DNA from: Paracoccaceae bacterium
GTDB taxonomy: Bacteria; Pseudomonadota; Alphaproteobacteria; Rhodobacterales; Rhodobacteraceae
Assembly: GCA_029244725.1 (NCBI GenBank)
Contig: JAQWQJ010000089.1
Span: 186,001 to 250,000 of the forward strand
Direction: 5' to 3'
DNA: 64,000 nt
The notes under the pieces are model-generated. The model searched no databases. It was given only the letters and a program-made list of their open reading frames with translations, and was not told the DNA's origin. The position numbers and the translations under genes are program-made. Below, piece by piece: positions 9,343 through 18,548 of the stretch. The number at the start of each line of letters is the position of its first letter. The first letter of the stretch is position 1.

Positions 9343-10184
9343 TGTCGGCGATAGATCATCTTCCCCCACTGCGTGAAGTTATTGAAACCCACGAGTTGGC
9401 AGCACGTAGGTCGCTGGGCCAAAATTTCCTTTTGGACCTGAACCTGACCACAAAAATCGCGCGGCAAGCGGGATCATTGACCGAATGTGATGTGTTGGAA
9501 ATCGGACCGGGCCCGGGTGGTCTGACACGCGGTTTGCTGTCCGAAGGCGCGCGCAAAGTGTTGGCGATTGAAAAAGACGGTCGCTGCATTCCAGCGCTTG
9601 CCGAGATTTCAGACGCCTACCCGGGACGGCTTGAAGTAATCGAAGGTGATGCGCTTGAAATTAATCCGCTAAGTCACCTGACACCCCCAATCCGCGTAGC
9701 TGCAAACCTGCCTTACAATGTTGGTACTGAGTTGTTGGTGCGTTGGCTGACGCCAAAAACATGGCCGCCATTCTGGGAAAGCCTGACGCTGATGTTCCAA
9801 AAAGAGGTTGCTGAACGCATCATCGCGCAACCAGGCAGTAAGGCTTATGGCCGGCTGGCTATTCTTTCGCAATGGCGGGCTGACCCCAAAATCGTTATCC
9901 AACTTCCACCCGAGGCGTTTTCGCCGCCGCCAAAAGTATCCTCGGCAGTCGTTCATTTAAATGCTTTAGCGAAACCACGGTATGACGCGAACGCCGATAC
10001 GCTTTCGCGCGTCGTGGCGGCTGCCTTTAATCAGCGCCGTAAAATGTTGCGGTCAGCGCTGAAATCTCTAGCACCAGATATCGAAGATCGCCTGTTGGCA
10101 GCGGGCATTAAGCCGACTGAACGTGCAGAACAAGTTCACCTTGAGGGATTTTGTGCGCTAGCGCGGGAAATGGATAAAACCTGA
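9342..10184 (+). CDS. rsmA: 16S rRNA (A1518/A1519-N6)-dimethyltransferase
   Basis: RsmA (KsgA) dimethylates two adjacent adenines in the 3' hairpin of 16S rRNA late in small-subunit assembly. The 280-residue protein has the RNA-methyltransferase motifs [10 protein letters not shown] (residue about 25), the SAM-binding [12 protein letters not shown], and the catalytic NLPYNVGT. The ATG shares a base with the pdxA stop. It is the last gene of the lptFGD-surA-pdxA operon and converges with the DUF4167 gene, only one base from its stop. Confidence 0.95.
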   Translation: MSAIDHLPPLREVIETHELAARRSLGQNFLLDLNLTTKIARQAGSLTECDVLEIGPGPGGLTRGLLSEGARKVLAIEKDGRCIPALAEISDAYPGRLEVIEGDALEINPLSHLTPPIRVAANLPYNVGTELLVRWLTPKTWPPFWESLTLMFQKEVAERIIAQPGSKAYGRLAILSQWRADPKIVIQLPPEAFSPPPKVSSAVVHLNALAKPRYDANADTLSRVVAAAFNQRRKMLRSALKSLAPDIEDRLLAAGIKPTERAEQVHLEGFCALAREMDKT

Positions 10185-10185
10185 G

Positions 10186-10749
10186 TTATTCCGCGGCTGT
10201 CTGATCAGCGTCTTCACTAGGCGCAGCTTGCTCGGCTTCTTCGCCTTCGGCTTTGCGCGGGCGCGAACGTGAATTGCGTCGAGGCTTTTTAGCGCGTGGC
10301 GCATCCTCGGGCGTTTCGACCAGTCCACCACTTTCGTCCTGCGACGTCTCAATCACATCTGGTTGATCCTGATTTGCTGGATCAGCCGATGATGCAGCTT
10401 CAACTGCTTCACGTTCCTGACGTTGGGCGCGTTCACGATCGCGGTCTGCCTGACGTTCACGGTTTTCTTTTTCTTGCTGTTCGCGACGGGCTTCAACTTC
10501 TTTTTGCGCCTCGTTGAGCAAACGAAGATAATGCTCTGAGTGCTGTTGGAAGTTTTCAGTCGCAACTCGGTCGTTACTTAGCTGAGAATCCCGAGCGAGT
10601 TGATTATATTTATCTATAATCTGCTGAGGCGTACCACGCACTTTGCCATCAGGACCAGAGCTATCAAACACACGGTTGATTATGTTGCCGCTAGACCGAT
10701 TGTTGTTTCGGTTAGACTTCGACCGTGAACGGGACTTGGAAGATCGCAT
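10186..10749 (-). CDS. DUF4167 domain-containing protein
   Basis: The 187-residue protein starts with a short basic, Ser/Arg/Asn-rich stretch (RSSKSRSRSKSNRNNNR). The DUF4167 core follows (about residues 22-85), including NRVFDSSGPDGKVRGT and AQQ-like helices up to EHYLRLLNEAQ. From about residue 85 on it is low-complexity: Glu/Arg-rich, then Ala/Glu/Asp-rich, and probably disordered. The family is restricted to Alphaproteobacteria and has no assigned function. The basic head and charged tail suggest nucleic-acid contact, but that is inference. The gene lies alone on its strand, with 230 bp of upstream sequence. Confidence 0.85.
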   Translation of the reverse strand: MRSSKSRSRSKSNRNNNRSSGNIINRVFDSSGPDGKVRGTPQQIIDKYNQLARDSQLSNDRVATENFQQHSEHYLRLLNEAQKEVEARREQQEKENRERQADRDRERAQRQEREAVEAASSADPANQDQPDVIETSQDESGGLVETPEDAPRAKKPRRNSRSRPRKAEGEEAEQAAPSEDADQTAAE

Positions 10750-10979
10750 TTTTCTGTAATCCAGCCTTTGATGGCTATTAACTCTTACCTATTGGCGCTT
10801 TCGCACCGAAGATTGGCCAGAGTTGTTAGTGGTTCGCTAAGGACGCCGCACAGTAATAAATTGTGCCCGTCAACTAGCACCAACAACCATGAACAACGCG
10901 TTAGCACAAGGGTGAATGGCAACAAATCTCATTGTTTTATGAGCTGAACTGACCAGTCTGGGCTTTTTTGCAACGGAAT
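10750..10979. other. Longest intergenic stretch (230 bp), no gene seen
   Basis: This region separates the start of the DUF4167 gene from the end of prmC, both read on the reverse strand. It should hold the DUF4167 promoter and the end of the prfA-prmC transcript. A small inverted repeat GCACA-N9-TGTGC lies around 10850-10868. I found no open frame with a ribosome site, no tRNA-like fold and no convincing T-tailed hairpin. Confidence 0.5.
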
Positions 10980-11810
10980 CTAGGGTTTCTGACCCCGAAC
11001 AACCCTATCACAGCCACCCATGTCAGTCTTAATCTCTACGTTACGCCAACCCGCATGTTCGAAAACCATTTTAACCGCATCCCCTTGCTGCCAGCCAATT
11101 TCGACCATTAGCCAGCCGCCATCGTTCAAATACCTAGCTGAACCGTCAGCTAAAATTCGGTAGGGCATAAGGCCATCAGGTCCAGGGGTCAGAGCTATCT
11201 TTGGTTCCCATACTCGCGGTTCAGGTTCTAACGTTAGCCACTCGTCCTCATCAATATAGGGTGGGTTCGAAACGATCAGGTCGAATTTTCCATCCACGTT
11301 ACTGAACCAATCTGAGCGTAATAATTGAGCCTTTTTATCCAGTTGGAGCGAGGCGACGTTATCCTTTGCAACTCGCAATGCAGCGTCCGAAATGTCGACG
11401 CCAGCACCTTTGGCCGACGGGCGCTCTGCCAGCAACGTAAGCAACAGACACCCGCTTCCGGTTCCAACATCCAGTACATCGCCAAAATCAACGCTAAGCG
11501 CTTGCTCAACAAGGGTTTCGGTCTCGGGCCTTGGATCGAGCACATCGGGCGTTACTTTGAATTCACGGCCATAGAAAATACGCCGGCCTAAAATTTGGGA
11601 AACCGGTTGGCGTTGAATTCTTAGACGGACCAAGCGTTGAAATTGCTCTGCGTCCAGTTCCTTAATGTCGTCGTTCAGATGAAGGGTCAGACGACCAATC
11701 TCGACGCCTAAACTATGCGCCAGCAATAGTCGGGCATCTTTTGCGGGATCTTGAACACCTGCAACTTTAAGATCTTGGATTGCAGGCAGAAGAACGCTTT
11801 GCGCGTTCAT
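10980..11810 (-). CDS. prmC: Peptide chain release factor N5-glutamine methyltransferase
   Basis: PrmC methylates the glutamine of the GGQ motif in release factors and so speeds peptide release. The 276-residue protein has an N-terminal helical domain (about 1-80), the SAM-binding motif DVGTGSG at residues 114-120 and the catalytic NPPY motif at 182-185. Its start overlaps the end of prfA by 4 nt, which couples the modifying enzyme to its own substrate RF1. This prfA-prmC pairing is common in bacteria. Confidence 0.95.
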   Translation of the reverse strand: MNAQSVLLPAIQDLKVAGVQDPAKDARLLLAHSLGVEIGRLTLHLNDDIKELDAEQFQRLVRLRIQRQPVSQILGRRIFYGREFKVTPDVLDPRPETETLVEQALSVDFGDVLDVGTGSGCLLLTLLAERPSAKGAGVDISDAALRVAKDNVASLQLDKKAQLLRSDWFSNVDGKFDLIVSNPPYIDEDEWLTLEPEPRVWEPKIALTPGPDGLMPYRILADGSARYLNDGGWLMVEIGWQQGDAVKMVFEHAGWRNVEIKTDMGGCDRVVRGQKP

Positions 11811-12856
11811 CCTTCCATCTCAGCCAGTTGGTTGGCCTGATGTTCTGAGATCAACGCATCAATCGTTTCGTCCAGATCGCCCTGCATAATTTGGTCTAAC
11901 TTGTAGAGCGTCAAATTAATCCGATGATCCGTCATGCGACCCTGAGGAAAGTTATAGGTGCGAATGCGTTCACTGCGATCACCGCTACCAACCTGAGATT
12001 TGCGGTTGGCCGATCTTTCATCGTCCGCTTTCTGGCGTTCAAGATCATAGAGCCGCGTTTTCAACGATTGCATAGCGATTTCACGATTTCGGTGCTGCGA
12101 TTTCTCAGAGCTCGTGACGACGATTCCGCTGGGCAAATGGGTAATCCGAACGGCCGAGTCGGTTGTGTTCACGTGCTGGCCGCCAGCGCCGGAGCTTCGC
12201 ATAGTATCAATTCGAATGTCGTTAGCATCAATCCTGATATCGACATCCTGTGCTTCTGGCAGAACCGCGACGGTGGCAGCTGAGGTATGGATGCGCCCGC
12301 CACTTTCCGTGGTCGGAACGCGTTGAACCCGGTGAACGCCACTTTCAAACTTTAGGCGCGCAAACACGCCTTCGCCTTGCACGTTGGCGGAAACTTCCTT
12401 GATACCACCTAGCTCTGTTTGGCTTTCTTCGACGATTTCAAACTTCCAGCCGCGTGCTTCGGAATATCGCTGATACATGCGCAGCAAATCACCCGCAAAA
12501 AGGGCTGCTTCCTCACCACCGGTTCCGGGGCGAATTTCGATCATCGCAGGTCGTGCGTCTGCTGCATCTTTAGGGATCAATGCAATCTGCAGTGCCTTTT
12601 CAGCGTCTGGAAGCTGAGCCTTTAGGATCGGCATTTCCTCTTCCGCCAACTCCTTCATGTCAGGATCACCTAACATAAACTCGGCCTCTTCAAGATCAGC
12701 CAACAATTGTTGATAAGCTGCGATTTGTTCGACCACAGGCCGCAGATCGGAATATTCTTTTCCAAGGGCTGCGATATCAGCGTTAACTTCGGACATTGCT
12801 GCCTCGATGTACTGGAAACGCTGCTTAATCTGCTCAAGTTTTTCTAAAGGAACCAT
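11807..12856 (-). CDS. prfA: Peptide chain release factor 1
   Basis: RF1 ends translation at UAA and UAG. The GGQ motif that triggers peptidyl-tRNA hydrolysis sits in [11 protein letters not shown] (Gln227), and the codon-recognition tripeptide is seen as PTT in [11 protein letters not shown] chose the ATG at 12856 ([10 protein letters not shown]), the usual family beginning, rather than an in-frame TTG three codons upstream; this gives 349 residues. It is the first gene of the prfA-prmC unit and has a 30-nt gap to the gene upstream on the same strand, so it may be co-transcribed with it. Confidence 0.94.
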   Translation of the reverse strand: MVPLEKLEQIKQRFQYIEAAMSEVNADIAALGKEYSDLRPVVEQIAAYQQLLADLEEAEFMLGDPDMKELAEEEMPILKAQLPDAEKALQIALIPKDAADARPAMIEIRPGTGGEEAALFAGDLLRMYQRYSEARGWKFEIVEESQTELGGIKEVSANVQGEGVFARLKFESGVHRVQRVPTTESGGRIHTSAATVAVLPEAQDVDIRIDANDIRIDTMRSSGAGGQHVNTTDSAVRITHLPSGIVVTSSEKSQHRNREIAMQSLKTRLYDLERQKADDERSANRKSQVGSGDRSERIRTYNFPQGRMTDHRINLTLYKLDQIMQGDLDETIDALISEHQANQLAEMEG

Positions 12857-12886
12857 GGTCTTCAATCACCCAAAGTCAGTTGGTGG

Positions 12887-13297
12887 TCAAGTGCCTGACA
12901 AACGCCCAACCCAATTTGATACGCGGGCCGCATTAACTCCACGATCACCGAGTCCAAATCGCAATCGGGCATAAATGATTAGATCATCTCCCTCGATCCA
13001 GATCGTGTTGTAGTCGGGGAACCCCCAAAACTTGGTGCGAGTAATGTAAGTAACCGCCCCTTGAGCAGTAGATCCAGCGAGGTGCCGTGTTAGCCTTGTA
13101 GTTTCGACCATTTCGATGAAATTCGTAAACTGACTTGCACCATCTGGCACGATTTGGATCACGCCTGTTGCAAAGGTTTTTTCTTTAGGATCAACCAATA
13201 GTTGGTGCCAAGTATCGGGATCACTTGGGGCCAACCTAACCCAGAAGGCTGCCGCCAAAATTAAACCCAGCAAGGTTATTGAAATTTTGAAAAGCAT
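12887..13297 (-). CDS. DUF1499 domain-containing protein
   Basis: This 136-residue protein has one N-terminal hydrophobic segment (about residues 4-20) that may anchor it in the membrane or act as a signal. The DUF1499 core follows, recognisable by VTYITRTKFWGFPDYNTIWIE and the ARLRFGLGDRGVNAARV segment. The family has no assigned function. The gene starts 10 nt after the end of the agmatinase-like gene on the same strand, so the two are probably one transcript. Confidence 0.8.
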   Translation of the reverse strand: MLFKISITLLGLILAAAFWVRLAPSDPDTWHQLLVDPKEKTFATGVIQIVPDGASQFTNFIEMVETTRLTRHLAGSTAQGAVTYITRTKFWGFPDYNTIWIEGDDLIIYARLRFGLGDRGVNAARVSNWVGRLSGT

Positions 13298-13307
13298 CTA
13301 AGCGCCC

Positions 13308-14276
13308 TTACCTAGATTTACGGTTCACAAATCCCCACAAACTAATAATTTCAACCGCTATATGCGCTCCTGCGATTGCAGTCGCACCCGTGGTGTCAAA
13401 TGGCGGCGAAACTTCAACGATGTCTCCGCCTTTTAGATTTATTCCTGCGATATCTCGGAGGATAATCGACGCCTGCCCGCTGGTCAGCCCACCCCAAACT
13501 GGCGTGCCAGTGCCCGGCGCAAAAGCTGGATCAAGACCATCGATGTCAAAACTCAAATACGCCGGCGTGTCGCCCACAATTTCCTTAATACGCTTTGCTG
13601 TTTCAACTGGGCCGTTCTCATGCACAAATCGCGCATCCAGAGTGTGTATGCCCAATGTATCTTCATTCGTAGTGCGAATTCCTACTTGGACTGAGCGCTC
13701 AACATCTATCAGCCCTAGCTTGACCGCCTTGTAGAACATCGTCCCGTGATCAATCCGTTCCATATCATCGTCCGGCCAAGTATCCGAATGCGCATCAAAC
13801 TGAATAAGAGCCATTGGGCCATATTTTTCAGCGTAAGCTTTGAGAATAGGAAATGAGATATAGTGGTCCCCGCCCAACGTAACACTTGCGGTATCAGTCG
13901 CCAAAATACCGCGAATGTGGTTCGTTAAAGCGGCAGGAAAGTCTGAGATCTTAGCGTAGTCGAACGCGAGATCACCATAGTCAGCGATAGCCAGTTCGGT
14001 GATGGCATCGTAATCCCATCCATAAGGGGCATCAAACGCCTGCAATGTGCTGGCCTCGCGAATGGCGCGTGGTCCAAGGCGCGTACCGGGCCGGTTGGTC
14101 ACCGATTGATCAAAGGCAACACCTGTGACGGCGATATCAAAATCGGTCAGATCTTTAGTATAACTGCGCCGCAGAAACGAAACTGCGCCAGCAAATGCGT
14201 TTTCAAAACTTGGGCCGCGTAAATCTGCACGTGTAAACGCCTGATCGACTTCTGTTTTTGCGCCGTCCAATGTCAT
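13308..14276 (-). CDS. speB: Agmatinase / ureohydrolase family protein
   Basis: Ureohydrolases use two Mn ions to release urea from agmatine or related guanidino compounds. The metal-binding signatures are complete: GGDHYISFP, the FDAHSD motif and the SFDIDGLDPAFAPGTGTP segment. The 322-residue length fits agmatinases. Arginase, guanidinobutyrase or guanidinopropionase activity cannot be excluded from the sequence, so the symbol is the best guess. The gene runs in the same direction as the M20 hydrolase upstream (63 nt gap), and both could act on nitrogenous small molecules. Confidence 0.8.
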   Translation of the reverse strand: MTLDGAKTEVDQAFTRADLRGPSFENAFAGAVSFLRRSYTKDLTDFDIAVTGVAFDQSVTNRPGTRLGPRAIREASTLQAFDAPYGWDYDAITELAIADYGDLAFDYAKISDFPAALTNHIRGILATDTASVTLGGDHYISFPILKAYAEKYGPMALIQFDAHSDTWPDDDMERIDHGTMFYKAVKLGLIDVERSVQVGIRTTNEDTLGIHTLDARFVHENGPVETAKRIKEIVGDTPAYLSFDIDGLDPAFAPGTGTPVWGGLTSGQASIILRDIAGINLKGGDIVEVSPPFDTTGATAIAGAHIAVEIISLWGFVNRKSR

Positions 14277-14339
14277 TGTAACCTCGAATCTATAATTTGA
14301 TCAAATTTTGGCAGGTTCTAAGAACATTGCAAGCAATCC

Positions 14340-15503
14340 CTAGCCAATCGGATGATTTCTCTCAATTAATCGCGCAAGAAAAGATGCGCCGATTGGGGCG
14401 GCCTCATCGTTAAAGTCAAACTCTGGATGATGCACTGAAGGGCCGACCCCCTGCCCTAAAAACAAAAACGCTCCGGGTCGGGATTCTAACATGTAAGAAA
14501 AGTCCTCTGAGCCCATTTCCGGTGCAATATTTGCATCGACAGACTGTTCTCCGACAATTTCAGTTGCGATTTTGGCTGCTCTTACAGTTTGGCTTTCATG
14601 GTTAATGGTCGCCGGATAATTGCGGTCATAGTCGATGTGAACATCAACGCCGAATGCCAATTCCTGCGCTTTGGCGATCGCGTTGATCCTTTGTTCCATA
14701 ACATTGCGCATTTCTTCGGAATAGGTGCGCACAGTCCCAATCAGCTCAGCTGTATCCGGTATGATATTGGATGCGCTTCCGCTGTGAAATTGGGTCAAGG
14801 ATACGACAACCGGCTCAAACGCTGAAATTTCACGCGCTTTCAAGGTATTGATTGCGTTAGCAATTTGTAAAGCAGGCGGAATGGGATCAATGCAAGTTTG
14901 CGGATAGGCAGCATGACCACCTTTGCCCGTTACAGTGATCGTCCAATCATCAACCGATGCCATCAATCCGCCTGATCGCGTACCAAAATGGCCTAGAGCA
15001 TTGAAGGGATCGGTGTGGAGAGCGAAGACTTCATCTACATCAAACTTATCCATCACGCCCTCTTCGACCATGATGCGGCCACCACCAATCGATTCCTCGG
15101 CAGGTTGAAACAACAGAACGACACGACCAGTGAAATTTCGTGTCTCAGCCAGATATCGCGCAGCGCCCAACAGCATCGTCGTATGCCCATCATGGCCACA
15201 CGCGTGCATGCTGCCCGGTACAGTCGAGGCCCATTCTGCACCAGTTTTTTCGTCCATTGGCAGGGCGTCCATGTCTGCCCTAAGTGCTGTGGTTGGCCCC
15301 TGCCCTTTGCCGTTTATGACTGCCACAACTCCGCTTGTTGCCCAACCCGGGTGAATTTCGTCAACCCCGAATTCCCGCAGCTTGTCGACGACAAACGCAG
15401 CCGTATTGTGGCAATCCAAGCTTAGTTCTGGGTGCATGTGCAAATGGCGTCTCCACGCTGCCATGTCATCTGCGAAACCAGCGATCCGATTGATAACTGC
15501 CAT
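14340..15503 (-). CDS. M20 family metallopeptidase / amidohydrolase (hippurate hydrolase-like)
   Basis: The 387-residue protein carries the M20D amidohydrolase signatures: MHACGHDGHTTMLLG for metal binding, QPAEE with the catalytic Glu pair, ALHTDPF, and the C-terminal GSEDFSYML. Relatives remove acyl groups from N-acyl amino acids such as hippurate or indole-acetyl conjugates; the true substrate cannot be read from sequence. The start ATG lies 62 nt from that of the divergent mazG. The agmatinase-like gene lies downstream on the same strand. Confidence 0.85.
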   Translation of the reverse strand: MAVINRIAGFADDMAAWRRHLHMHPELSLDCHNTAAFVVDKLREFGVDEIHPGWATSGVVAVINGKGQGPTTALRADMDALPMDEKTGAEWASTVPGSMHACGHDGHTTMLLGAARYLAETRNFTGRVVLLFQPAEESIGGGRIMVEEGVMDKFDVDEVFALHTDPFNALGHFGTRSGGLMASVDDWTITVTGKGGHAAYPQTCIDPIPPALQIANAINTLKAREISAFEPVVVSLTQFHSGSASNIIPDTAELIGTVRTYSEEMRNVMEQRINAIAKAQELAFGVDVHIDYDRNYPATINHESQTVRAAKIATEIVGEQSVDANIAPEMGSEDFSYMLESRPGAFLFLGQGVGPSVHHPEFDFNDEAAPIGASFLARLIERNHPIG

Positions 15504-15565
15504 GGGTGGACTCCTTACTGAACCAAGGTCAATTTACATCCAAACGGATGAGTAGGCATTTCGCA

Positions 15566-16378
15566 ATGACCAATGACGATCTAATTCACACGGCCAACGG
15601 CGGGATGCCGCGGCTTCTGGAAATCATGCGCCGCCTTAGGGAACCAGAAACCGGTTGCCCTTGGGATATTGAGCAAGACTTCGCCTCGATTGCACCCTAC
15701 ACAATTGAAGAAGCGTACGAGGTTGCTGACGCCATCGAAAGGAAGGCGTGGGAAGAGTTGAAAGGCGAATTGGGGGATCTTCTTTTCCAATCCGTTTTCC
15801 ACGCACAGATGGCAACAGACGCAGGTTTATTCACCTTTGACGAAGTTGCCGACACAATGTCCGACAAAATGGTCGCGCGACATCCACATGTCTTTGGCGG
15901 TGAGAACCGCGACAAGTCACCTGAACAGCAAACCAAAGACTGGGAAACGATCAAAGCCGCCGAGCGTGCCAGCAAAGCCCAAAAAGGCACTTTGGACGGT
16001 GTGGCCGTTGGATTACCCGCACTTCTGCGGGCCATGAAGCTGCAAAAACGCGCTGCTCGGGTTGGGTTTGACTGGCCGGACACCTCGCATGTTTTGGATA
16101 AGATGATCGAGGAAAGCCAAGAGCTAGTTGAGGCACGCGACACGCTTCCCCAAGATAAAGTCGAAGAGGAAATGGGCGATTTGCTTTTTGTGATGGCAAA
16201 CCTTGCGCGACATTTGTCGATAGACCCCGAAGCCGCTTTGCGAAAGGCAAATGCAAAATTTGTGCGCCGATTTGAGTTTATCGAGCGCGAATTGACGAAA
16301 GTTGGAAGAACACCAACGGAATCGGATCTTGAAGAGATGGACGGCCTTTGGGATCAATCAAAATTGAATGGTCTTTAG
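15566..16378 (+). CDS. mazG: Nucleoside triphosphate pyrophosphohydrolase
   Basis: MazG hydrolyses nucleoside triphosphates to monophosphates and pyrophosphate and helps to clean the pool or tune ppGpp. Two MazG modules are visible, the first with EEAYEVADAI and ELKGELGDLLFQ (about residues 40-75), the second with EESQELVEARD and EEEMGDLLFVMANLARHL (about 190-230). I chose the ATG at 15566 (MTNDDLIH) because an AGTAGG site lies about 10 nt upstream and the family begins there. An in-frame GTG 60 nt upstream would overlap the divergent M20 gene's start, and an ATG at 15548 is an alternative. Confidence 0.9.
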   Translation: MTNDDLIHTANGGMPRLLEIMRRLREPETGCPWDIEQDFASIAPYTIEEAYEVADAIERKAWEELKGELGDLLFQSVFHAQMATDAGLFTFDEVADTMSDKMVARHPHVFGGENRDKSPEQQTKDWETIKAAERASKAQKGTLDGVAVGLPALLRAMKLQKRAARVGFDWPDTSHVLDKMIEESQELVEARDTLPQDKVEEEMGDLLFVMANLARHLSIDPEAALRKANAKFVRRFEFIERELTKVGRTPTESDLEEMDGLWDQSKLNGL

Positions 16379-16404
16379 TAGTATCTGATTGTTTTACTTA
16401 GGTA

Positions 16405-16433
16405 TTGACCTGACTGTTTTAGTCAGCTTTAAG
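16405..16433 (+). promoter_or_regulatory. Promoter with candidate iron-responsive operator upstream of the iron-binding protein gene
   Basis: A TTGACC -35 element (16405-16410) and a weak TTTAAG -10 element (16428-16433) are spaced by 17 bp. The spacer holds the perfect palindrome CTGACT-N5-AGTCAG (16410-16426), so a bound protein would block polymerase. The palindrome contains TGA-N9-TCA, the arrangement described for RirA-type iron boxes in Alphaproteobacteria. The downstream gene encodes an iron-binding periplasmic protein, which fits iron-dependent repression. Which regulator binds is inference. Confidence 0.55.
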
Positions 16434-16467
16434 TGCGGCAACAATAAAATGCAGGACTCTAAGATCA

Positions 16468-17469
16468 ATGCACCGAATATCCGCACTCGTATTGACGGCT
16501 TTAGTCGCCTCGCCCGCACTTTCAGAAGAGGTGAACGTTTATTCATACAGACAACCTGACCTGATCGCACCGTTGACCGATGCGTTCACCGCCGAAACCG
16601 GAATTGATGTGAACGTTGCTTATTTGGACAAAGGCATGGTCGAACGCATGAAGGCCGAAGGGCGACGTTCGCCCGCTGATCTTGTGTTTACCGTCGACAT
16701 TTCACGCCTAGCAGCCATCGTAAACGAGGGGCTGACACAACCAATCGCCTCAGACACGTTAGAGTCCAACGTGCCGAGCGCTTACCGTGATCCAGATGGG
16801 CATTGGTATGGGCTGACAACACGCGCACGCATCGTCTACGCGTCCAAGGATCGAGTCGCAGACGGTGAAATCACCACTTACGAAGATTTGGCCTCGGAAA
16901 AATGGCAGGACCGCATTTGTACGCGTTCAGGCATGCACGCCTACAACATAGCCCTTACTTCCGCGATTGTTCACCATCAAGGTGAAGCTGGCGCGAAAGC
17001 GTGGCTTGAAGGTATAAAGTCAAACCTCGCTCGCAAACCACAAGGCAACGACCGCGCGCAAGTAAAAGCGATTTGGGCTGGAGAGTGCGACATCGCCATT
17101 GGCAACACCTATTACATGGGCAAAATGCTTGCGGATAAAGAACAGCAAGACTGGGCAAACGCGGTCAACGTTGTATTTCCTGAATTTGAAAACGGCGGAA
17201 CGCATGTAAACGTCTCGGGCGTAGCTTTGGCCAGATATGCACCCAACCCTGAAAACGCCCTTTTGCTTATGGAATTCCTGACCTCGCCCTCTGCTCAAGA
17301 AATTTATGCCAAAATAAACTATGAATACCCAATTGCAGAAGGCACTAATCCTGACGAACTGGTTGCATCATGGGGAAGCTTCTCCGCTGACGGTGTGAAC
17401 TTGATGACGTTGGCTGCCAATCGTCCTAGCGCATTGCGCATTACGGAAGAAGTCGATTTCGACGGATAA
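16468..17469 (+). CDS. Fe(3+) ABC transporter substrate-binding protein
   Basis: The 333-residue protein has a short signal peptide ending PALS-EE (about residue 19). The mature start VNVYSYRQPDLIAPL is typical of FutA/FbpA/IdiA-type ferric-iron binders. Conserved features include the GLTTRARIVYAS segment and the tyrosine-rich IAIGNTYYMGKML stretch, where tyrosines bind iron in this family. It acts in the periplasm and delivers Fe(III) to a permease. No permease or ATPase gene follows; the next gene is on the other strand, so the partner subunits are elsewhere. See the operator-bearing promoter just upstream. Confidence 0.9.
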   Translation: MHRISALVLTALVASPALSEEVNVYSYRQPDLIAPLTDAFTAETGIDVNVAYLDKGMVERMKAEGRRSPADLVFTVDISRLAAIVNEGLTQPIASDTLESNVPSAYRDPDGHWYGLTTRARIVYASKDRVADGEITTYEDLASEKWQDRICTRSGMHAYNIALTSAIVHHQGEAGAKAWLEGIKSNLARKPQGNDRAQVKAIWAGECDIAIGNTYYMGKMLADKEQQDWANAVNVVFPEFENGGTHVNVSGVALARYAPNPENALLLMEFLTSPSAQEIYAKINYEYPIAEGTNPDELVASWGSFSADGVNLMTLAANRPSALRITEEVDFDG

Positions 17470-17504
17470 TCATATCACCGCGTATCAAACCCTTCGGCAT
17501 CTTT

Positions 17505-18401
17505 TTAAAACAGGTGCCGAAGATCGTTTGGAATACGAACACGCATGGGGATTTTGTTGATCTCTGATTGCAAAACGTGGCGCTTACGACCTTCTTGCAG
17601 CAAATGTTTTGTTAGGATTTGTTGAATTTCGTCAAACCCACCAGTCACATCAATTTCATTGGCGTTGTCATATGCGTTCATGTGATTGTCCATGATCTTG
17701 TCGGACTTTGCCCAATTACGCCAATAGCCTTTTCGAATTTCCAAACCGGCATCAGGATTTGCAACAAACGCTTCTGTCGTAGTCTCGGCAATTTCGCGAC
17801 GATCCGCCATGCGCGCTGCGTAATCTGGTGTCACATAGTGCATATGAACCAGCAGAAGTTCAGAATCGAGAAAATAGTCGGTGCCTAACAAGCCATGAGC
17901 ACCATTCGAAAATTTCGATGGCTTATCCACGACGCAAGGTTTTGAATATTTGCCGCTGACAAGCGCATTCGGAAACTGCGCCATCAGCGGCTCTGCTTTG
18001 CTATCACCACCACTGGCTGGCATGAGGTTCAGGCCCAGCGCCCCGATCGCAGTCATATTCTCGGCCACTGGCCGTTGGGTAAGGTGTTCCACCAACGTCC
18101 CTTCGCCAGTGAATACCAAAAGCTCATCAACATCAGTGCAAACTATGCGATCATAAAAACCCAAAAGCCCTGTTGCCAACGACCCGATCAAATCCCAACG
18201 AAGCCGATCGAAATTCATCGGAATGCCATCGCGGGGAATTGCGATGACGTTGCAGCCGTGGCCAATCTCATCAATCTTTGGATGACCACCGTGATTAATC
18301 ACATAAAGCTGTGATTTGGGCACATGGGTGGAATTATACGCGATCCACTTTTCAAGCAGCCAATAGTCGCGCCAAACCATCGTGATAAACGCCAGTTTCA
18401 T
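17505..18401 (-). CDS. Glycosyltransferase family 2-like protein
   Basis: The 298-residue protein resembles the bacterial Glyco_tranf_2_4-type enzymes: it begins KLAFITMVWRDYWLLEKWI, has a Rossmann-like N-terminal half and a DxD-type motif in CTDVDELLVF (about residue 92) that would bind a metal and nucleotide sugar. No membrane segment is apparent. Donor and acceptor are unknown, and no polysaccharide gene lies beside it. It converges with the iron-binding protein gene and diverges from the nucleoside hydrolase across 147 bp. Confidence 0.75.
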   Translation of the reverse strand: MKLAFITMVWRDYWLLEKWIAYNSTHVPKSQLYVINHGGHPKIDEIGHGCNVIAIPRDGIPMNFDRLRWDLIGSLATGLLGFYDRIVCTDVDELLVFTGEGTLVEHLTQRPVAENMTAIGALGLNLMPASGGDSKAEPLMAQFPNALVSGKYSKPCVVDKPSKFSNGAHGLLGTDYFLDSELLLVHMHYVTPDYAARMADRREIAETTTEAFVANPDAGLEIRKGYWRNWAKSDKIMDNHMNAYDNANEIDVTGGFDEIQQILTKHLLQEGRKRHVLQSEINKIPMRVRIPNDLRHLF

Positions 18402-18548
18402 TTACTGCCCTTTCGTCCCATCGGACTTGTCGTTGGAACAAACTAACGTGATGCAATCAATGGGATCAACGGCTATTCCGCTTCTTCGCTTGCCATGGTG
18501 CACTAACTGCCCTTACCTCTGGCTTGAAGAAGTGAAGGAAGAGTTGAA

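Noticed and set aside
10750-10979. A small RNA gene in the longest gap
   Set aside because: Only a short 5-bp inverted repeat is visible, with no convincing promoter-terminator pair or known RNA fold.
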